This document shows positions 1 to 10,218 of a DNA stretch of 64,000 nt, in pieces. This DNA is from Leptodactylus fallax (taxonomy: Eukaryota; Chordata; Amphibia; Anura; Leptodactylidae), in the NCBI GenBank assembly GCA_947044405.1, contig CAMRHE010000054.1, positions 3,472,001 to 3,536,000 of the forward strand, given 5' to 3'. Every line of letters begins with the position of its first letter. Position 1 is the stretch's first letter. Position numbers and translations under genes: made by a program. The notes under the pieces were generated by a model. That model did no database searches and had not been told where the DNA came from. It worked only from the letters and a program-made list of their open reading frames with translations.

Positions 1-634
1 TGCATTCTCTATGATTTAGTTGAGACCTAGTCCATTTGTATATACTTGAAGTTTTCCGCAAAAAGAAAGAAGTATTTTTGGAAGACACTTGAAAGAAAAT
101 ACAACGTTAGAATAAAGAAACATAAAAGTTTTGTTTTATTTTTTGTTTAATGTATTTCACTATCCAGATGAAAAAAAAAAGGCATTTGTGTTTATATGTG
201 TATAGGTATGTGGGCATCTGCCTCTGTTTCACTATAACAGTATATACAGTTCAATTATGGATTGCCACTATGAATTATACGTGATTTATTACTACTACTA
301 TTTATTTATTTACTGATTGATTGATTTATTTATATGTTCTTTCATATACCTATGTGTATATATATATCCTTTTACACATTACCTATTTTAAATACATCAC
401 AATTACTAGTTTTTATGCATTTATTTATTGTCTATATAGTAATTATGATGCATTAATTGTATCATGAACTTTATTTTATATATTTTATTCATTTTTACTA
501 CGCTTTCTATATATATAATCTTATTTATAATCCTAAATTTTCTAACTTCAATTTAGATTTAATTTTTAATTTTATATTTAATATCTGTTCATTTTCTGAT
601 GTTCTTTTCGTTTATTATGTTTATTCACCTATTT
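1..634. other. AT-rich DNA without recognisable feature
   Basis: Very AT-rich sequence with A-runs, TTTA-rich stretches and short TA repeats. The open stretches here have low-complexity, F/Y/I-rich translations without family signatures, so I call no gene. It could be decayed retroelement sequence upstream of the ribozyme-like motif at about 635-700, but nothing in it shows this. Confidence 0.6.
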
Positions 635-700
635 GTATGCAGTGGCCTGATGAAGACGCCGATACGGCGTTGAAACGCATAGCTCCACCCTCAATATTTT
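635..700 (+). ncRNA. Hammerhead-ribozyme-like motif, probably from a Penelope-like retroelement
   Basis: Seen: CTGATGA at 647-653, a perfect 5-bp stem ACGCC/GGCGT (655-670 region, loop GATAC), then GAAA at 672-675 followed by CGCATAGC. This is the order of the hammerhead core: CUGAUGA, helix II, GAAA, minimal helix III, cleavage-site UH. Known: Penelope-like elements carry hammerheads with a minimal stem III, usually reading GAAACGCGUC. Here the expected G is A and the cleavage base would be A, not C. The flanks give only a short, bulged stem I (GTGGC against GCTCCAC). An AATAAAG-like polyadenylation signal follows at about 722-728. Probably a decayed copy with doubtful activity; no GIY-YIG or RT coding remnant was recognised nearby. 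Confidence 0.5.
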
Positions 701-1423
701 TATTCGTGTCCCTTCTGGAATCAATAAAGTGTGTGTTTTTTACCATATAGACCCAAGTGTCTTTCTCATTTGGCTCAGCAGCGCTTTATCATTTCCCAGT
801 TTTTTTCTTTTTTCCTTGTTGTATACTATCGAAATATTGATATGTTCACACTGGCCACTAAAGCATACATACTAAATTGGCATTTTCTGTATTCTTTAGC
901 TCACTTGTCAGCAATTCTGTGAGCAGACTTGGACACTCCGAGCGGATGGCAGGGATTAGAAGGGGGTTTTCAAGGGTTAGGATATTGATGATTTATCAGA
1001 CCTATTAAATTAGTGGGGGTAAAAACCCTGCACCTCCATGATCAAATGTTTGCACAGGCCGTGACGTTTGGACAAGAACTTTGACATCTTAGTTACTACT
1101 GTATTGCAGTTTATAGTGAAATCCATTCACTTCTATTAAACGCTGCCTCTTCAATAGGTTCCCAGCTGTCATGACAACTGATCACTGCTCTGCGATGATG
1201 TTCCGGAGGGCGGCAATCGGGAAAAGATGGCGGTGCCCATGGAGCCTGCGCACTTTAGATGCTGCAGTCGTGTTTGACAGCGGCATCTAAAGTGTAAACA
1301 GCTGCGATCAGTGTTGGCACAGATCGCAGCTGTTAGTGGTGGGTGCTGGCTGTGTTATACTGTACAGTCGGCATCTGCCGTGTATGGAGAGAGCTCAGCT
1401 TTTGCGTGATTTTGCGTGAAGGG
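701..1423. other. Intergenic DNA with short inverted repeats
   Basis: No gene recognised. At 1249-1293 a 12-bp inverted repeat (CACTTTAGATGC / GCATCTAAAGTG) is followed by a second one around 1300-1333 (AGCTGCGATC / GATCGCAGCT). These hairpins resemble the ends of short non-autonomous transposons, but I could not define element boundaries. Confidence 0.45.
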
Positions 1424-1900
1424 GTTATAGCATATAAATTTCTGTGCCTATAGTTGTAATCCACATTGGTGCATGGCTAGTTATAGCATATAAATTTTTG
1501 TGCCCTAAATTGTAATTGTACCAGGTACATACAGTTCTGCTAAAAAGTTTACATATCCCGGCAGATTTTTTGTTTTTTTGGCCTTTTTTCAGAGAATATG
1601 AATGATAACAGAAAAACTTTTTCTCCACTCATGGTTAGTGGTTGGTTGAAGCCACTTATTGTCAAACTTTTGAACAGGGTCATTTTGATGTTTTAAAAAG
1701 AGAAAACATAGAAGTTTGACAATAAATGGCTTCAACCAGCCACTAACCAGCTGTAGCTAGTTATAGCATATAAACTTGTCCACCAAAAGTTGTAATCCTC
1801 ACTGGTTTACACCTTTTCATTTCTGCACTCAAGCTTTAATCCTATCTGGTGCATGAATTGTTACAGCATTTAATTTCTGCACCCAAGTTTATATTCTATT
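1424..1900 (+). repeat. About 55-bp tandem repeat, interrupted by a Tc1 derivative
   Basis: The phrase GTTATAGCATATAAA followed by a TTGTAAT-type segment recurs at about 1424, 1479 and 1760, with a weaker unit near 1860 (GTTACAGCATTTAA). The monomer is about 55 bp and diverged between copies. One monomer is split by the insertion at 1532-1753. Confidence 0.6.
1532..1753. mobile_element. Deleted Tc1-like element (MITE-like, family of the 27122-30083 element)
   Basis: A 222-bp internally deleted copy. The left end CAGTTCTGCTAAAAAGTTTA and the following 130 bp match the terminal repeat of the Tc1 element at 27122. The right arm keeps the segment around AAGTTTGACAATAAATGGC but lacks about 115 bp of outer inverted repeat, ending abruptly in CTG. 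TA dinucleotides flank it (1530-1531 and 1754-1755) and the surrounding 55-bp repeat continues in register on both sides. It has no coding capacity and any movement would depend on transposase from elsewhere. It contains the uninterrupted GAGAATATGAATGATAAC segment that serves as the empty-site reference for the nested insertion at 27189. Confidence 0.8.
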
Positions 1901-3172
1901 TGGTCAATATCACTGTTTTAGACATGTCTCATGGTCCAAGAGTGAGGGTGGGTGACTTATATTTTGTCCTGACATCTTCTTTATCCTCTTCCTCTAGTGA
2001 CTCTGAGTAGCCTCCTGCAAGTCAAAAACCCTCCAAATACATAAATTTGCAGGTAATTTGGGGTTACCATTTGACCCTGCTGAGTTGCAGGAGCTGAATT
2101 TTTTTTTTTTTACAGGAGATTGGGTTGACTTGATGACCACATAGACCAATCTGTATGCCCACCAATTAATGGATAGTAACCCAGATTTAATTTTTTTCCC
2201 CACAAATGAAGCTCTGTTGACCAACAGGAGATGGCCATATTTTGGGGCCTTATCTTAGCCATGGGCCTGGTCAAAAAACAGTCATAGAGGTCTTTTGGAG
2301 CACAGATGTGATCTATTTTTCCCAATTTTACCAGCTGATACCCCTTGTAAATTTAATTCAGTGGATGAATCCTTTGTTTACTTTAAAGGGAGGAGCAGAA
2401 GGTAGAAATATAAGTACTTCCTATGTATTTCCCATTCCTTTTGTAGCTATTTTTGGCTTTTGCTCAAAAAAACGAACCAAACTCTGCAACAAAAAAAGCT
2501 GCTTTTCTGCAGCGTGGGGTCCTAGCATTAAAACTGAGATTTTTCAGATTAACACAATCTGTATGTATTAGTTTGTCAGTAAAGTTGCATTGTAGTAAAT
2601 TGCAATAAAGTTGTACTATAGCTTGTGAGGATTGACTTTGTCAGTAAATACAATGTAAGACACAAAGTACTCTATTGCCAAACAGACTTAGACAAAATTA
2701 GATTATTGGCAATAAAAGGGTTAAATGCCCTTTGTGTGTACTGATGCATTCGCAGACACACAGCACAGATATTCTCTCTCCCTCATTCCTATGATTTCTA
2801 TCACTACCTGCCTGTAAATGATTAAATCTGACTAAACTTTTTTCTACTTCTCCTTTGCTTTGGATCATGAAGTGATGAATAACACGTCCATCCGTAGCTT
2901 GACTATCACTAAAATGCCTCTTCTTACTGCCCACAGCATGTTACTTACTTTACTTACTGTCAGTGACATCAGCACTATAAGGTCTCCACCTACTAGTGAT
3001 TATAACTGAGAGGCTGTCAGGTTATGCCAGGATTTCACACACAAGTCTCTTCTGTATTCACTGCGCAATGCATGTTGAGGCAGCTATTTTAGTTTGAGAT
3101 GAATTGCAAAGTATTTAGTTTCATTAACAAACAAAAAAATTTGAATATTCTGGAATATTATATATATATATA
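1901..3172. other. Intergenic DNA; one degenerate hairpin repeat at about 2350-2540
   Basis: No gene recognised. About 2380-2530 matches half of a palindromic repeat family also seen at 9000-9215, 16215-16440, 18200-18390 and 36460-36665. Its marks are an AAATATAAGTACTTCCTATG-like centre and CTGCAACAAAAAAAGCTGC followed by CGTGGGGTCC. The rest is AT-rich and unremarkable, ending in a (TA)n tract that is the target of the Tc1 insertion at 3173. Confidence 0.5.
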
Positions 3173-4780
3173 CAGTACAGACCAAAAGTTTGGACACACC
3201 TTCTCATTCCAAAAGTTTTCTGTATTTTCATGACTATAGAAATTGTAGATTCACACTGAAGGCATCAAAACTATGAATTAACACATGTGGAATTATATAC
3301 TTAACAAAATTGTGAAACAACTGAAAATATGTTTTATATTCTAGGTTCTTCAAAGTAGCCACCTTTTGCTTTGATTACTGCTTTGCACACTCTTGGCATT
3401 CTCTTGATGAGATTCAAGAGGTAGTCACCTGAAATGGATTTCACTTCACAGGTGTGCCCTGTCAGGTTTAATAAGTGGGATTTCTTGCCTTATAAATGGG
3501 GTTGGGACCATCAGTTGTGTTGTTCAGAAGTCAGGCGGATACACAGCTGATAGCCCTACTGAATGGAGTGTTAGAATTTGTATTATGGCAAGAAAAAAGC
3601 AGCTAAGTAAAGAAAAACGAGTGGCCATCATTACTTTAAGAAATGAAGGTCAGTCAGTCCGAAAAATTGGGAAAACTTTGAAAGTGTCCCCAAGTGCAGT
3701 CGCCAAAACCATCAAGCGCTACAAAGAAACTGGCTCACATGAGGACCGCCCCAGAAAAGGAAGACCAAGAGTCCCCTCTGCTGCGGAGGATAAGTTCATT
3801 CGAGTCACCAGCCTCAGAAATCGCAGGTTAACAGCAGCTCAGATTAGAGACCAGGTCAATGCCACACAGAGTTCTAGCAGCAGACACATCTCTACAACAA
3901 CTGTTAAGAGGAGACTGTGTGCAGCAGGCCTTCATGGTAAAATAGCTGCTAGGAAACCACTGCTAAGGACAGGCAACAAGCAGAAGAGACTTGTTTGGGC
4001 TAAATAACACAAGGAATGGACATTAGACCTGTGGAAATCTGTGCTTTGGTCTGATGATTCCAAATTTGAGATCTTTGGTTCCAACCACCGTGTCTTTGTG
4101 CGATGCAGAAAAGGTGAACGAATGGACCCTACATGCCTGGTTCCCACCGTGAAGCATGGAGGATGAGGTGTGATGGTGTGGGGGTGCTTTGCTGGTGACA
4201 CTGTTGGGGATTTATTCAAAATTGAAGGAATACTGAACCAGCATGGTTACCACAGCATCTTGCAGCGGCATGCTATTCCATTCGGTTTGCGTTCAGTTGG
4301 ACCATCATTTATTTTTCAACAGGACAATGACCCCAAACACACCTCCAGACTGTGTAAGGGCTATTTGACCAAGAAGTAGAGTGATGGGGTGCTACGCCAG
4401 ATGACCTGGCCTCCACAGTCACCAGACCTGAACCCAATCGAGATGGTTTGGGGTGAGCTGGACCGCAGAGTGAAGGCAAAAGGGCCAACAAGTGCTAAGC
4501 ATCTCTGGGAACTCCTTCAAGACTGTTGGAAGACCATTTCAGGTGACTATCTCTTGAAGCTCATCAAGAGAATGCCAAGAGTGTGCAAAGCAGTAATCAA
4601 AGCAAAAGGTGCCTACTTTGAAGAACTACTTTGTTTCAAACTTTTTTGTTAAGTATATAATTCCACATGTGTTAATTCATAGTTTTGATACCTTCAGTGT
4701 GAATCTACAATTTTTATAGTCATGAAAATACAGAAAACTCTTGGAATGAGAAGGTGTGTCCAAACTTTTGGTCTGTACTG
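3173..4780 (+). mobile_element. Full-length Tc1-like DNA transposon, inactivated
   Basis: A 1608-bp element with inverted ends beginning CAGTACAGACCAAAAGTTTG and ending with the reverse complement, flanked by TA (3171-3172 and 4781-4782). The subterminal repeats extend inward for well over 100 bp (for example ATTCCACATGTGTTAATTCA on both sides). It inserted into a (TA)n tract. It encodes one transposase interrupted by three stop codons (separate entry), so it cannot move itself, though intact ends could still be used by a related transposase. Confidence 0.95.
3585..4652 (+). pseudogene. Tc1-like transposase with three in-frame stops
   Basis: The protein would cut and paste the surrounding element in the nucleus. 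Reading one frame from ATG 3585 to the stop at 4650-4652 gives about 355 codons. It has a paired-like N-terminal helix-turn-helix region (QSVRKIGKTLKVSPSAVAKT), a GRPR-type motif (KGRPRVP), then the catalytic DDE domain: first Asp in LWSDDSKFEIF, second in QQDNDPKH, Glu in NPIEMVW. All three acidic residues are present. The frame is broken by TAA at 4005-4007, TGA at 4164-4166 and TAG at 4377-4379. Each is one substitution from a sense codon (probably Glu, Gly and Glu), and no frameshift is needed. A dead copy decaying by point mutation. Confidence 0.93.
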
Positions 4781-4782
4781 TA

Positions 4783-5252
4783 TATACTGTATATATAACC
4801 CGGCTCAGCAAGTAATAGAAATTAAAACATAATCTTTAATGTAAATATATAAAATTCCAAAGTTCAATACCTGTTGTCCAATACTGCACGTGAACTGTTG
4901 TAGCAGTTAGGCCGGCGGTCCACGTGGCGTAAACGCCCCGGTTTGTCCGCGGTGGAAATGCCGCAGAAAAAAACCCAGTGTTTTACAGTCACAGCAAAGT
5001 GGATGGGATCCCACTTTGCAGTAAAATACACACAGTGGATGCGCTGCGATTTCTAGAACCCTTGTGGTTTTGGAAATCACAGCATGTCAATTATACCTAC
5101 GAAAACGCTGGTGGTAATTGAAGCAGAAATTCCACAGAAAAAACCTCTGCAAACTTTCTGAGCAAAACACTGTGGGAAGAACTGTGATGCGTTGACGCCG
5201 CGGTTTTTCCCACAGTGCTTTTTTACTGCGGCCTGCTATGTGGGGCCTCAGT
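4783..5252. repeat. Palindromic non-autonomous repeat (family with CCACGTGGCGTAAACGCC end)
   Basis: From about 4910 the sequence runs from GGTCCACGTGGCGTAAACGC to CGGCCTGCTATGTGGGGCCT. It shows the internal marks of a frog-type repeat: a TGGGATCCCACTTTGC-like segment, TTTCTAGAACC, GGAAATCACAGCATGTC and a pair of oppositely oriented CTGCGGTTTTT-like arms. Related copies lie at 9680-9995, 36665-36755, 51452-52012 (two, head to head) and 57585-57860. No coding capacity. Positions 4783-4909 hold nothing recognisable. Confidence 0.65.
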
Positions 5253-5374
5253 TTGACATTGTCTTTTATACACAGGCATGTGAATTAGTTGAAAATTCAG
5301 CTGTTTTCATTATTTCCACTTACTTTTCCAGCCTTTTGTCATCTCTGTCCCAAGTTTTTGAGATGTGCTACTGC

Positions 5375-5625
5375 CATCTAAGGTTCACAACTGCGCCCGC
5401 TCTCTGCCTGGGTATTCCGTTCCCCATTCCGCTTTAAAAATGTGGAGCGAAAAGTCTTGCAAGCAGCGCTTTTCTTTCTACATTTTCTGCCCTTTTCGGG
5501 CGGAAACCCAGTGGACCCCATTATAGTCTATGGGCTCTGCCAGTTTCCGAAGGTAACCGCTTTTTTAAGCGGATTAGGTTTCCGTTCCGGGGGTTCCCAA
5601 GCGGAACGCAGGTGTGAACCTAGCA
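5375..5625. repeat. Palindromic repeat ending in GGTGTGAACCTAGC (copy 1 of 4)
   Basis: The right end carries AGGTGTGAACCTAGCATAAG. The interior has TTTTCTTTCTACATTTTCTG, CCCATTATAGTCTATGGG and GCGGATTAGGTTTCCGTTCC. The same order, or its reverse complement, recurs at 31953-32236, 32700-32957 and 33660-33893. The ends CTAGGTTCACACCTGC / GCAGGTGTGAACCTAG are inverted, so this looks like a MITE family. Superclass unknown. Confidence 0.65.
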
Positions 5626-6404
5626 TAAGTGAGTTAATTTTATTCAAATGAAATGGAAAAATGTCTAACTTTCATCTTGGAGTATGTGCTCTATTGTGAA
5701 TAAAATATGGTTATGAGGTTTTGAAATCATTGCATTCTTGTTTTCTTTACACAGTGTCCCTACTTTTATGAAATTGGGGTTGTAAATATTGAGATATAAA
5801 GGTACGATACCTACATACTGTCTGCTGAGAATGTTTAAGAGGTTCTACCAGTGGTGAAGCCATGTATGTTTTTTATTTGGATGATTAATTGGCTCATTTG
5901 AGAAAATAAAAAGCACATGAAGAGCTTATATCTATGCCTGACACAAATTACTCCTTATGTTAGAGGTAACCAATGACTGCCATATTTATTATAGTACAGT
6001 TAGCTATATTGCAGGAAACCACAATAGATGCTGTAAATTCTCACAGATTTTATTGTTCTGAACTCAAATCCTCATAATGTTCCTGATGGACTTAAGGCTT
6101 ATTCACACAACATCCATCACACAACCATTTTGACAACACATTGAATTCAATGTGCATATTTACATGGTTATTTTTTTGATGGCCCGTTTTTTGATGGCTG
6201 TCAAAAAAAACTAACATGCACTTTCTTTGTCTGTCAAAACAGACATAGATATTGTGACAACAGACCTAGTCATGTAAATAGAAATTTAAGGGTTCAATAA
6301 TGGCCGTTTTTGAAACTGCTGTCGCAAGGCCTTTATTAAGGGCCCATGCACACGACCGATTGTGCATCTGAGTTGGGGGCTGAGTTCATCATGGAATGCA
6401 GTGG
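5626..6404. other. Intergenic DNA, nothing recognised
   Basis: No coding signature, RNA gene or clear repeat boundary. Segments around 6090-6340 (TGATGGCCG, GATGGCTGTC, GTCTGTCAAAACAGAC) look like decayed palindromic repeats similar to those near 8600-8900. Confidence 0.4.
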
Positions 6405-6600
6405 GATGACACTTAATAATAATATAATAAATTCCGCAGCACTGTACAATTTGTAGGGTTCAAGAACTGACAAAAAAGATACATTACAAAGAAATATTCA
6501 ATTCACACACTGGGACTGAGGGCCCTGCTCGCAAGAGCTTACAATTTATGAGGTAGAGGGGGTGACACAGGAGGTAGCAGGGGCAGCATCGGAGGTAGCA
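6405..6600 (-). mobile_element. LINE/SINE 3' tail fragment, reverse orientation
   Basis: Contains ATTCCGCAGCACTGTACAAT then GGACTGAGGGCCCTGCTCGC and AAGAGCTTACAATTTATGAG. It matches the fragment at 7503-7735 almost word for word. On the minus strand this is the 3' end of an L2/CR1-type retroposon, ending in TAA-type short repeats. No coding sequence is kept. Confidence 0.7.
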
Positions 6601-7502
6601 TTGCTTATACAATGGTCAGACAATTCTGTAATAGAGGTTATTGTCATTACACATATATAAAGCTGTATGAGCCATCAGTTGTGTCCTTTAACGTGCAGAT
6701 GGTGCCTGGACATATAAAGTTAGTCTGATATGGCATCATATCCTGGGAGGTAATGTTGGAGCATCAACAGAGGAAGGTACATCCAAGTATCATCCAAGTG
6801 CATTCCATGATGGGGACAGTAGATTCGTGACAAACAGCACAGCCATGTGCATAAAGCCTTAAAGAATGGAGAGAAAAGCAATCTGATTAATAAAGTAAGA
6901 AGCATTTTTCTTTAATGAGATATATTACAAAGTTTCTTATATTTGTTTGTACTATACATTTATGAGAATATATTTTAAATGTGCAATTTATATGAATAAG
7001 AGCTTATTCATACTTCTGTTCTTCATGGATGTGAGCAGTCAATGTTCTCTATGGGCAACACATGGTCCTCTACTATTCTGGCCAGTTTTGCAGAATAATT
7101 TTGCCCATTACAATCGATAGGTCAGTAAAAATCACAGAGAGGGCTCTCTGTTTTTCACGGATCTAAGACATTGCAAATTATAGCAATTAAAAAAAAATGA
7201 TGATCGGATCATTAAAAGATGGATCAAACATAGACACAACACACCCAAAAAATCAATAGCACTATTTGCTGTCTGTGAACATATGTCACCCTGCTAAGCA
7301 TGATGACAAATGAATCAATGTTGTTTCACTGTAGCACATTCCCTTAGGTTATGACATGAGTGCAGTCTCTTGTTTGTGCACAAAGGCATCTCTATTTTTA
7401 GAGTTCTGTTATACAATATCTGGATGTGACAGAATATTCTTATATAGATGACCACAACATATTAGTCTCTGGGTACAAAATGAAAATTCAATTTTTTTTT
7501 AG
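6601..7502. other. Intergenic DNA, nothing recognised
   Basis: No gene, RNA or definable repeat. Weak homology to conversion-rich frog repeats (GAGCTTATTCATACTTCTG) around 7000-7150. Confidence 0.4.
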
Positions 7503-7735
7503 CATTAATAATAATAATAATAAATTTTATTTATATAGTGCCAACATATTCCGCAGCACTGTACAATTTGTAGGGTTCAAGAACTGACAAAAAACATACA
7601 TTACAAAGAAATAGTCAATTCACACACTGGGACTGAGGGCCCTGCTCACAAGAGTTTACAATCTATGAGGTAGAGGGGGTGACACAGGAGTTACCAGGGG
7701 CGGCAACAGACGTAGCATTGTTTGTACAATGGTCA
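7503..7735 (-). mobile_element. LINE/SINE 3' tail fragment, reverse orientation
   Basis: Starts in a (TAA)n tract, then TTTATTTATATAGTGCCAAC and ATTCCGCAGCACTGTACAAT, followed by the GGGCCCTGCTCACAAGAG segment. This is the reverse complement of a retroposon 3' end whose tail is GCGCTGCGGAAT...TATATAAATAAA. The SINE at 30369-30610 has the same tail in plus orientation. Confidence 0.75.
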
Positions 7736-8139
7736 GCATTGCAGCCCTTGTAACTTGGAGTCAATAAATAAAAACTATGTAGGCATATTATAAAGTTTGC
7801 GTGTATAAATAAACTTTTAGGGTCCATACACCCCAGACATATGTGCTGTTGATTTTCCATTGTATTGCATTGGAAAGAGTGAAAGACGCTGTGAAACATG
7901 CTGCTATAATTGATATACTGTGGCCAGAAAACCTGCATCACAGGTCAGTTCATGCTACAGATTTGTTTAAACCTCTTCCCCCTGCCCCCTCCCTAGAGCG
8001 AATTCTTGATAGTGGCAGATATGGGTGCTGCAGCGATATCTCAGATACTTGAAAGGGATACAGCTTTAGTACCCACATCTGCAGTTATCAAGGATACGGT
8101 GAGGAGCAGAGCAGCACCCTGCATGTAAACACTACTGGG
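7736..8139. other. Intergenic DNA with a shared repeat segment at about 7985-8095
   Basis: Nothing coding. The segment GCGAATTCTTGATAG...GATACTTGAAAGGGATACAG recurs at about 18487-18550, so it belongs to an interspersed repeat. Its full extent could not be set. Confidence 0.45.
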
Positions 8140-8375
8140 ACAGTATCACATGCCCCACAGTGGCCCCCACACAGTATTACGTGCTCTGCAGTGGCCCCCA
8201 CACAGTGTTATGTGCTCCACAGTGGCCCTCATGCAGTGTTACGTGCAACGCAGTGGCCCCCACACAGTGTTACGTGCTCCGCAGTGGCCCCCACACAGTG
8301 TTACATGCTCCACAGTGGCCCCCACACAGTATTACATGCTCCACAGTGGCCCCAATGCTCAGATGACCCCGATGC
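8140..8375. repeat. 31-bp minisatellite (CAGTGGCCCCCACACAGT units)
   Basis: About seven head-to-tail units of roughly 31 bp, each CAGTGGCCC(C/T)(C/A)ACACAGT(G/A)TTA followed by C(G/A)TGCTC. Long open frames exist in all three plus frames here only because 31 bp is not a multiple of three and the unit lacks stops; they are not genes. Variants of this unit recur at 13610-13690, 20510-20835, 24395-24960, 48545-48765, 49905-50030 and 58990-59215. Confidence 0.85.
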
Positions 8376-8999
8376 AGATGCTCAGCCCAGGACATTTCCA
8401 GCGGGCCCTGTACCCCCTCCGGACCTGGTCGCAGTCACACCACCTGCGACTATGATCGTTACGCCACTGGTGGAGAGGCTCAAAAAAAAACCCAAAAACC
8501 AGTCATATTCACCTTCTGTTATCTCTTTTGGGCCTCCTCGCGGTGTCCAGTGCCTTCCTGTGACGTCATGCGATGGGAGTCACCAGTGAGGCCTGTGAAT
8601 GGGCCATCAGTTTTGATGGACACACGGAAGCAACAAAAATATATGGATCCATTTTTAACAGAAGTAAAATGACGTAAGTGTTAAGTCTGTTAAACATGGA
8701 TCAGTAGGTTGGGTCAAAAAAAGAAAAAACAATTAAATTCAACCATTTTTTTCATTGACAGTTAAAAACGGATGCAAGACAGATAACACTCAGCCATCAA
8801 AATGGAAAAATGGAACAGAACAGATGCAAAATGAACATCAAAGACGGGCATTAATGGTCATTTTTAATGGTTGTTTGATCAGTCAAAATCTCATTGTAAT
8901 GCGAATAAAGCCTAACCCTATATTCACGTGATAGTTGCTGTTTTTTTAACAAAGTTTTTGATGGCCACAGATGTTTGAATGTAGGCTTAGACTGTGGCC
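8376..8999. other. Repeat-derived flank and intergenic DNA
   Basis: The segment 8385-8470 (GACATTTCCAGCGGGCCCTG to GATCGTTACGCCACTG) ends in GTTACGCCACTG, the same kind of terminus as the hairpin-bearing family at 11754-12185. A diverged relative lies at about 21220-21310. The rest, to 8999, is AT-rich with decayed palindromes. No gene. Confidence 0.45.
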
Positions 9000-9360
9000 A
9001 CATGTTGTGGAAAAGCTGTGTTTTTTGTTGCAGATTTGCTGTGTGTTTTAAGCCAAACCCAGGACTGAATTTAGCAGGATAGAGAAATATAAGTGCTTCC
9101 TTTATATTTTCGATTCCTTTCTAAGCCACTATTAGCTATGGCTAAAAATAAACGGAGAAAAATTTGCAACAAAAAATGGATCTTTCTGCAACATGTGGCC
9201 TTCGGCCCCCTATGCTGCTCTCTACTTCCTAGTCCCAGAATACAGGAAATGACTGCTCAGCCAATCACTGGCCACAGTAGGGATCCGCCTCAGCTAGTGA
9301 TTGGTTGAGCAATATTTCCTGAACTTCAAGAGGGGCCTGCAAGTAAGAAGCAGTGGAGGA
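9000..9360. repeat. Palindromic repeat (CTGCAACA family) plus short inverted repeat
   Basis: 9000-9215 runs from CACATGTTGTGGAAAAGCTG to CTTTCTGCAACATGTGGCC, a foldback with a TATAAGTGCTTCCTTTATAT centre. It is the same family as 16215-16440. It is followed at about 9240-9335 by a second inverted repeat (GGAAATGACTGCTCAGCCAA against TTGGTTGAGCAATATTTCC). Confidence 0.6.
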
Positions 9361-9679
9361 CCCACAAAGCATCAGAACAGCAGTGGCAGGGGATCAGTGA
9401 AGTAAGCAATGCTTATTTTATTTTTTAACCCTTTCTTTCTAATTGACAATAAATTTAAATTATTTAAACCTCTTTAAAAACTTATTCATTTCATCCATTA
9501 TGTTGTTATTTGGTGAAATCCACTGCAAAATACTTATGGATTTACATGCACATTTCCTGCAAAAGAATGCTGTTATTATACTAGCACTTTCGCCACTATT
9601 GGTATTGCATGAATTGGAGTAAAATTTCACAAGTACAGTATTTCCCTAAGAGAGATTAAATTCCAAGCATCTTTATGCT
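9361..9679. other. Intergenic DNA, nothing recognised
   Basis: AT-rich, no coding signature or repeat boundary seen. Confidence 0.4.
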
Positions 9680-9995
9680 AAGGTCCCACATAATGGGCCG
9701 TAGTAAAAAAAGCCCCACGATGTGTTGCTGCCGCAGTTTTTCCCTCAGCGCTTTCACAGAAAGACTTTCTCCTTTGATTATACCTATAGGGTAACCACTG
9801 GCATTTCCGTAGGTATAATTGACATTCTGTGATTTCCAAAATCAGTTTTTGACAGTTTTGGAAATTGCAGCATGTTCGCTACGCTTATTTTTCTGCAATG
9901 TGGGAATGAGATTCGCTAGAATTCTATCCACTTTGAAGGGACTGTAAAACACTGCGGTTTTGGCCACAGGGTTTACGAAATGTGGAGCCCTAGCC
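9680..9995. repeat. Palindromic repeat (CCACGTGGGGCC family), diverged
   Basis: Runs from AGGTCCCACATAATGGGCCG to GAAATGTGGAGCCCTAGCC. It has the internal CCATAGGTATAAT-like pair, TTTTGGAAATTGCAGCATG and TAGAATTCTATCCACTTTG segments typical of this family (compare 51452-52012). Confidence 0.6.
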
Positions 9996-10218
9996 TTAGT
10001 ATCATTTTTTAATTCAGCTTTGCACCTCATTGGGAACAATTAAAGTTACTCATGACTATCTGGCGACGATTTTGGCCAGCCATTTACAAACTATCGTGCC
10101 ACAATTCCTATGTGAGTTGCAGGCTTGGTTTACATTGGGATGTAGTAATGTGAAGAACATCCTTGCAGCTATAGCGGCCACAATTTTGGCATGGAATCCT
10201 TCAGATCCAGTAGCTATA

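Noticed and set aside
457..750. 97-codon F/Y-rich open frame overlapping the ribozyme-like motif
   Set aside because: AT-rich low-complexity composition explains it, and the hammerhead-like structure is a better account of 635-700.
8140..8375. Regular direct repeats considered as a CRISPR array
   Set aside because: Units are contiguous with no unique spacers, there are no cas-like genes, and the window is eukaryotic.
8150..8589. Three overlapping plus-strand open frames with HSGPHTV-type repeats
   Set aside because: Produced by the 31-bp minisatellite. Being open in all three frames is the mark of a repeat, not of a gene.
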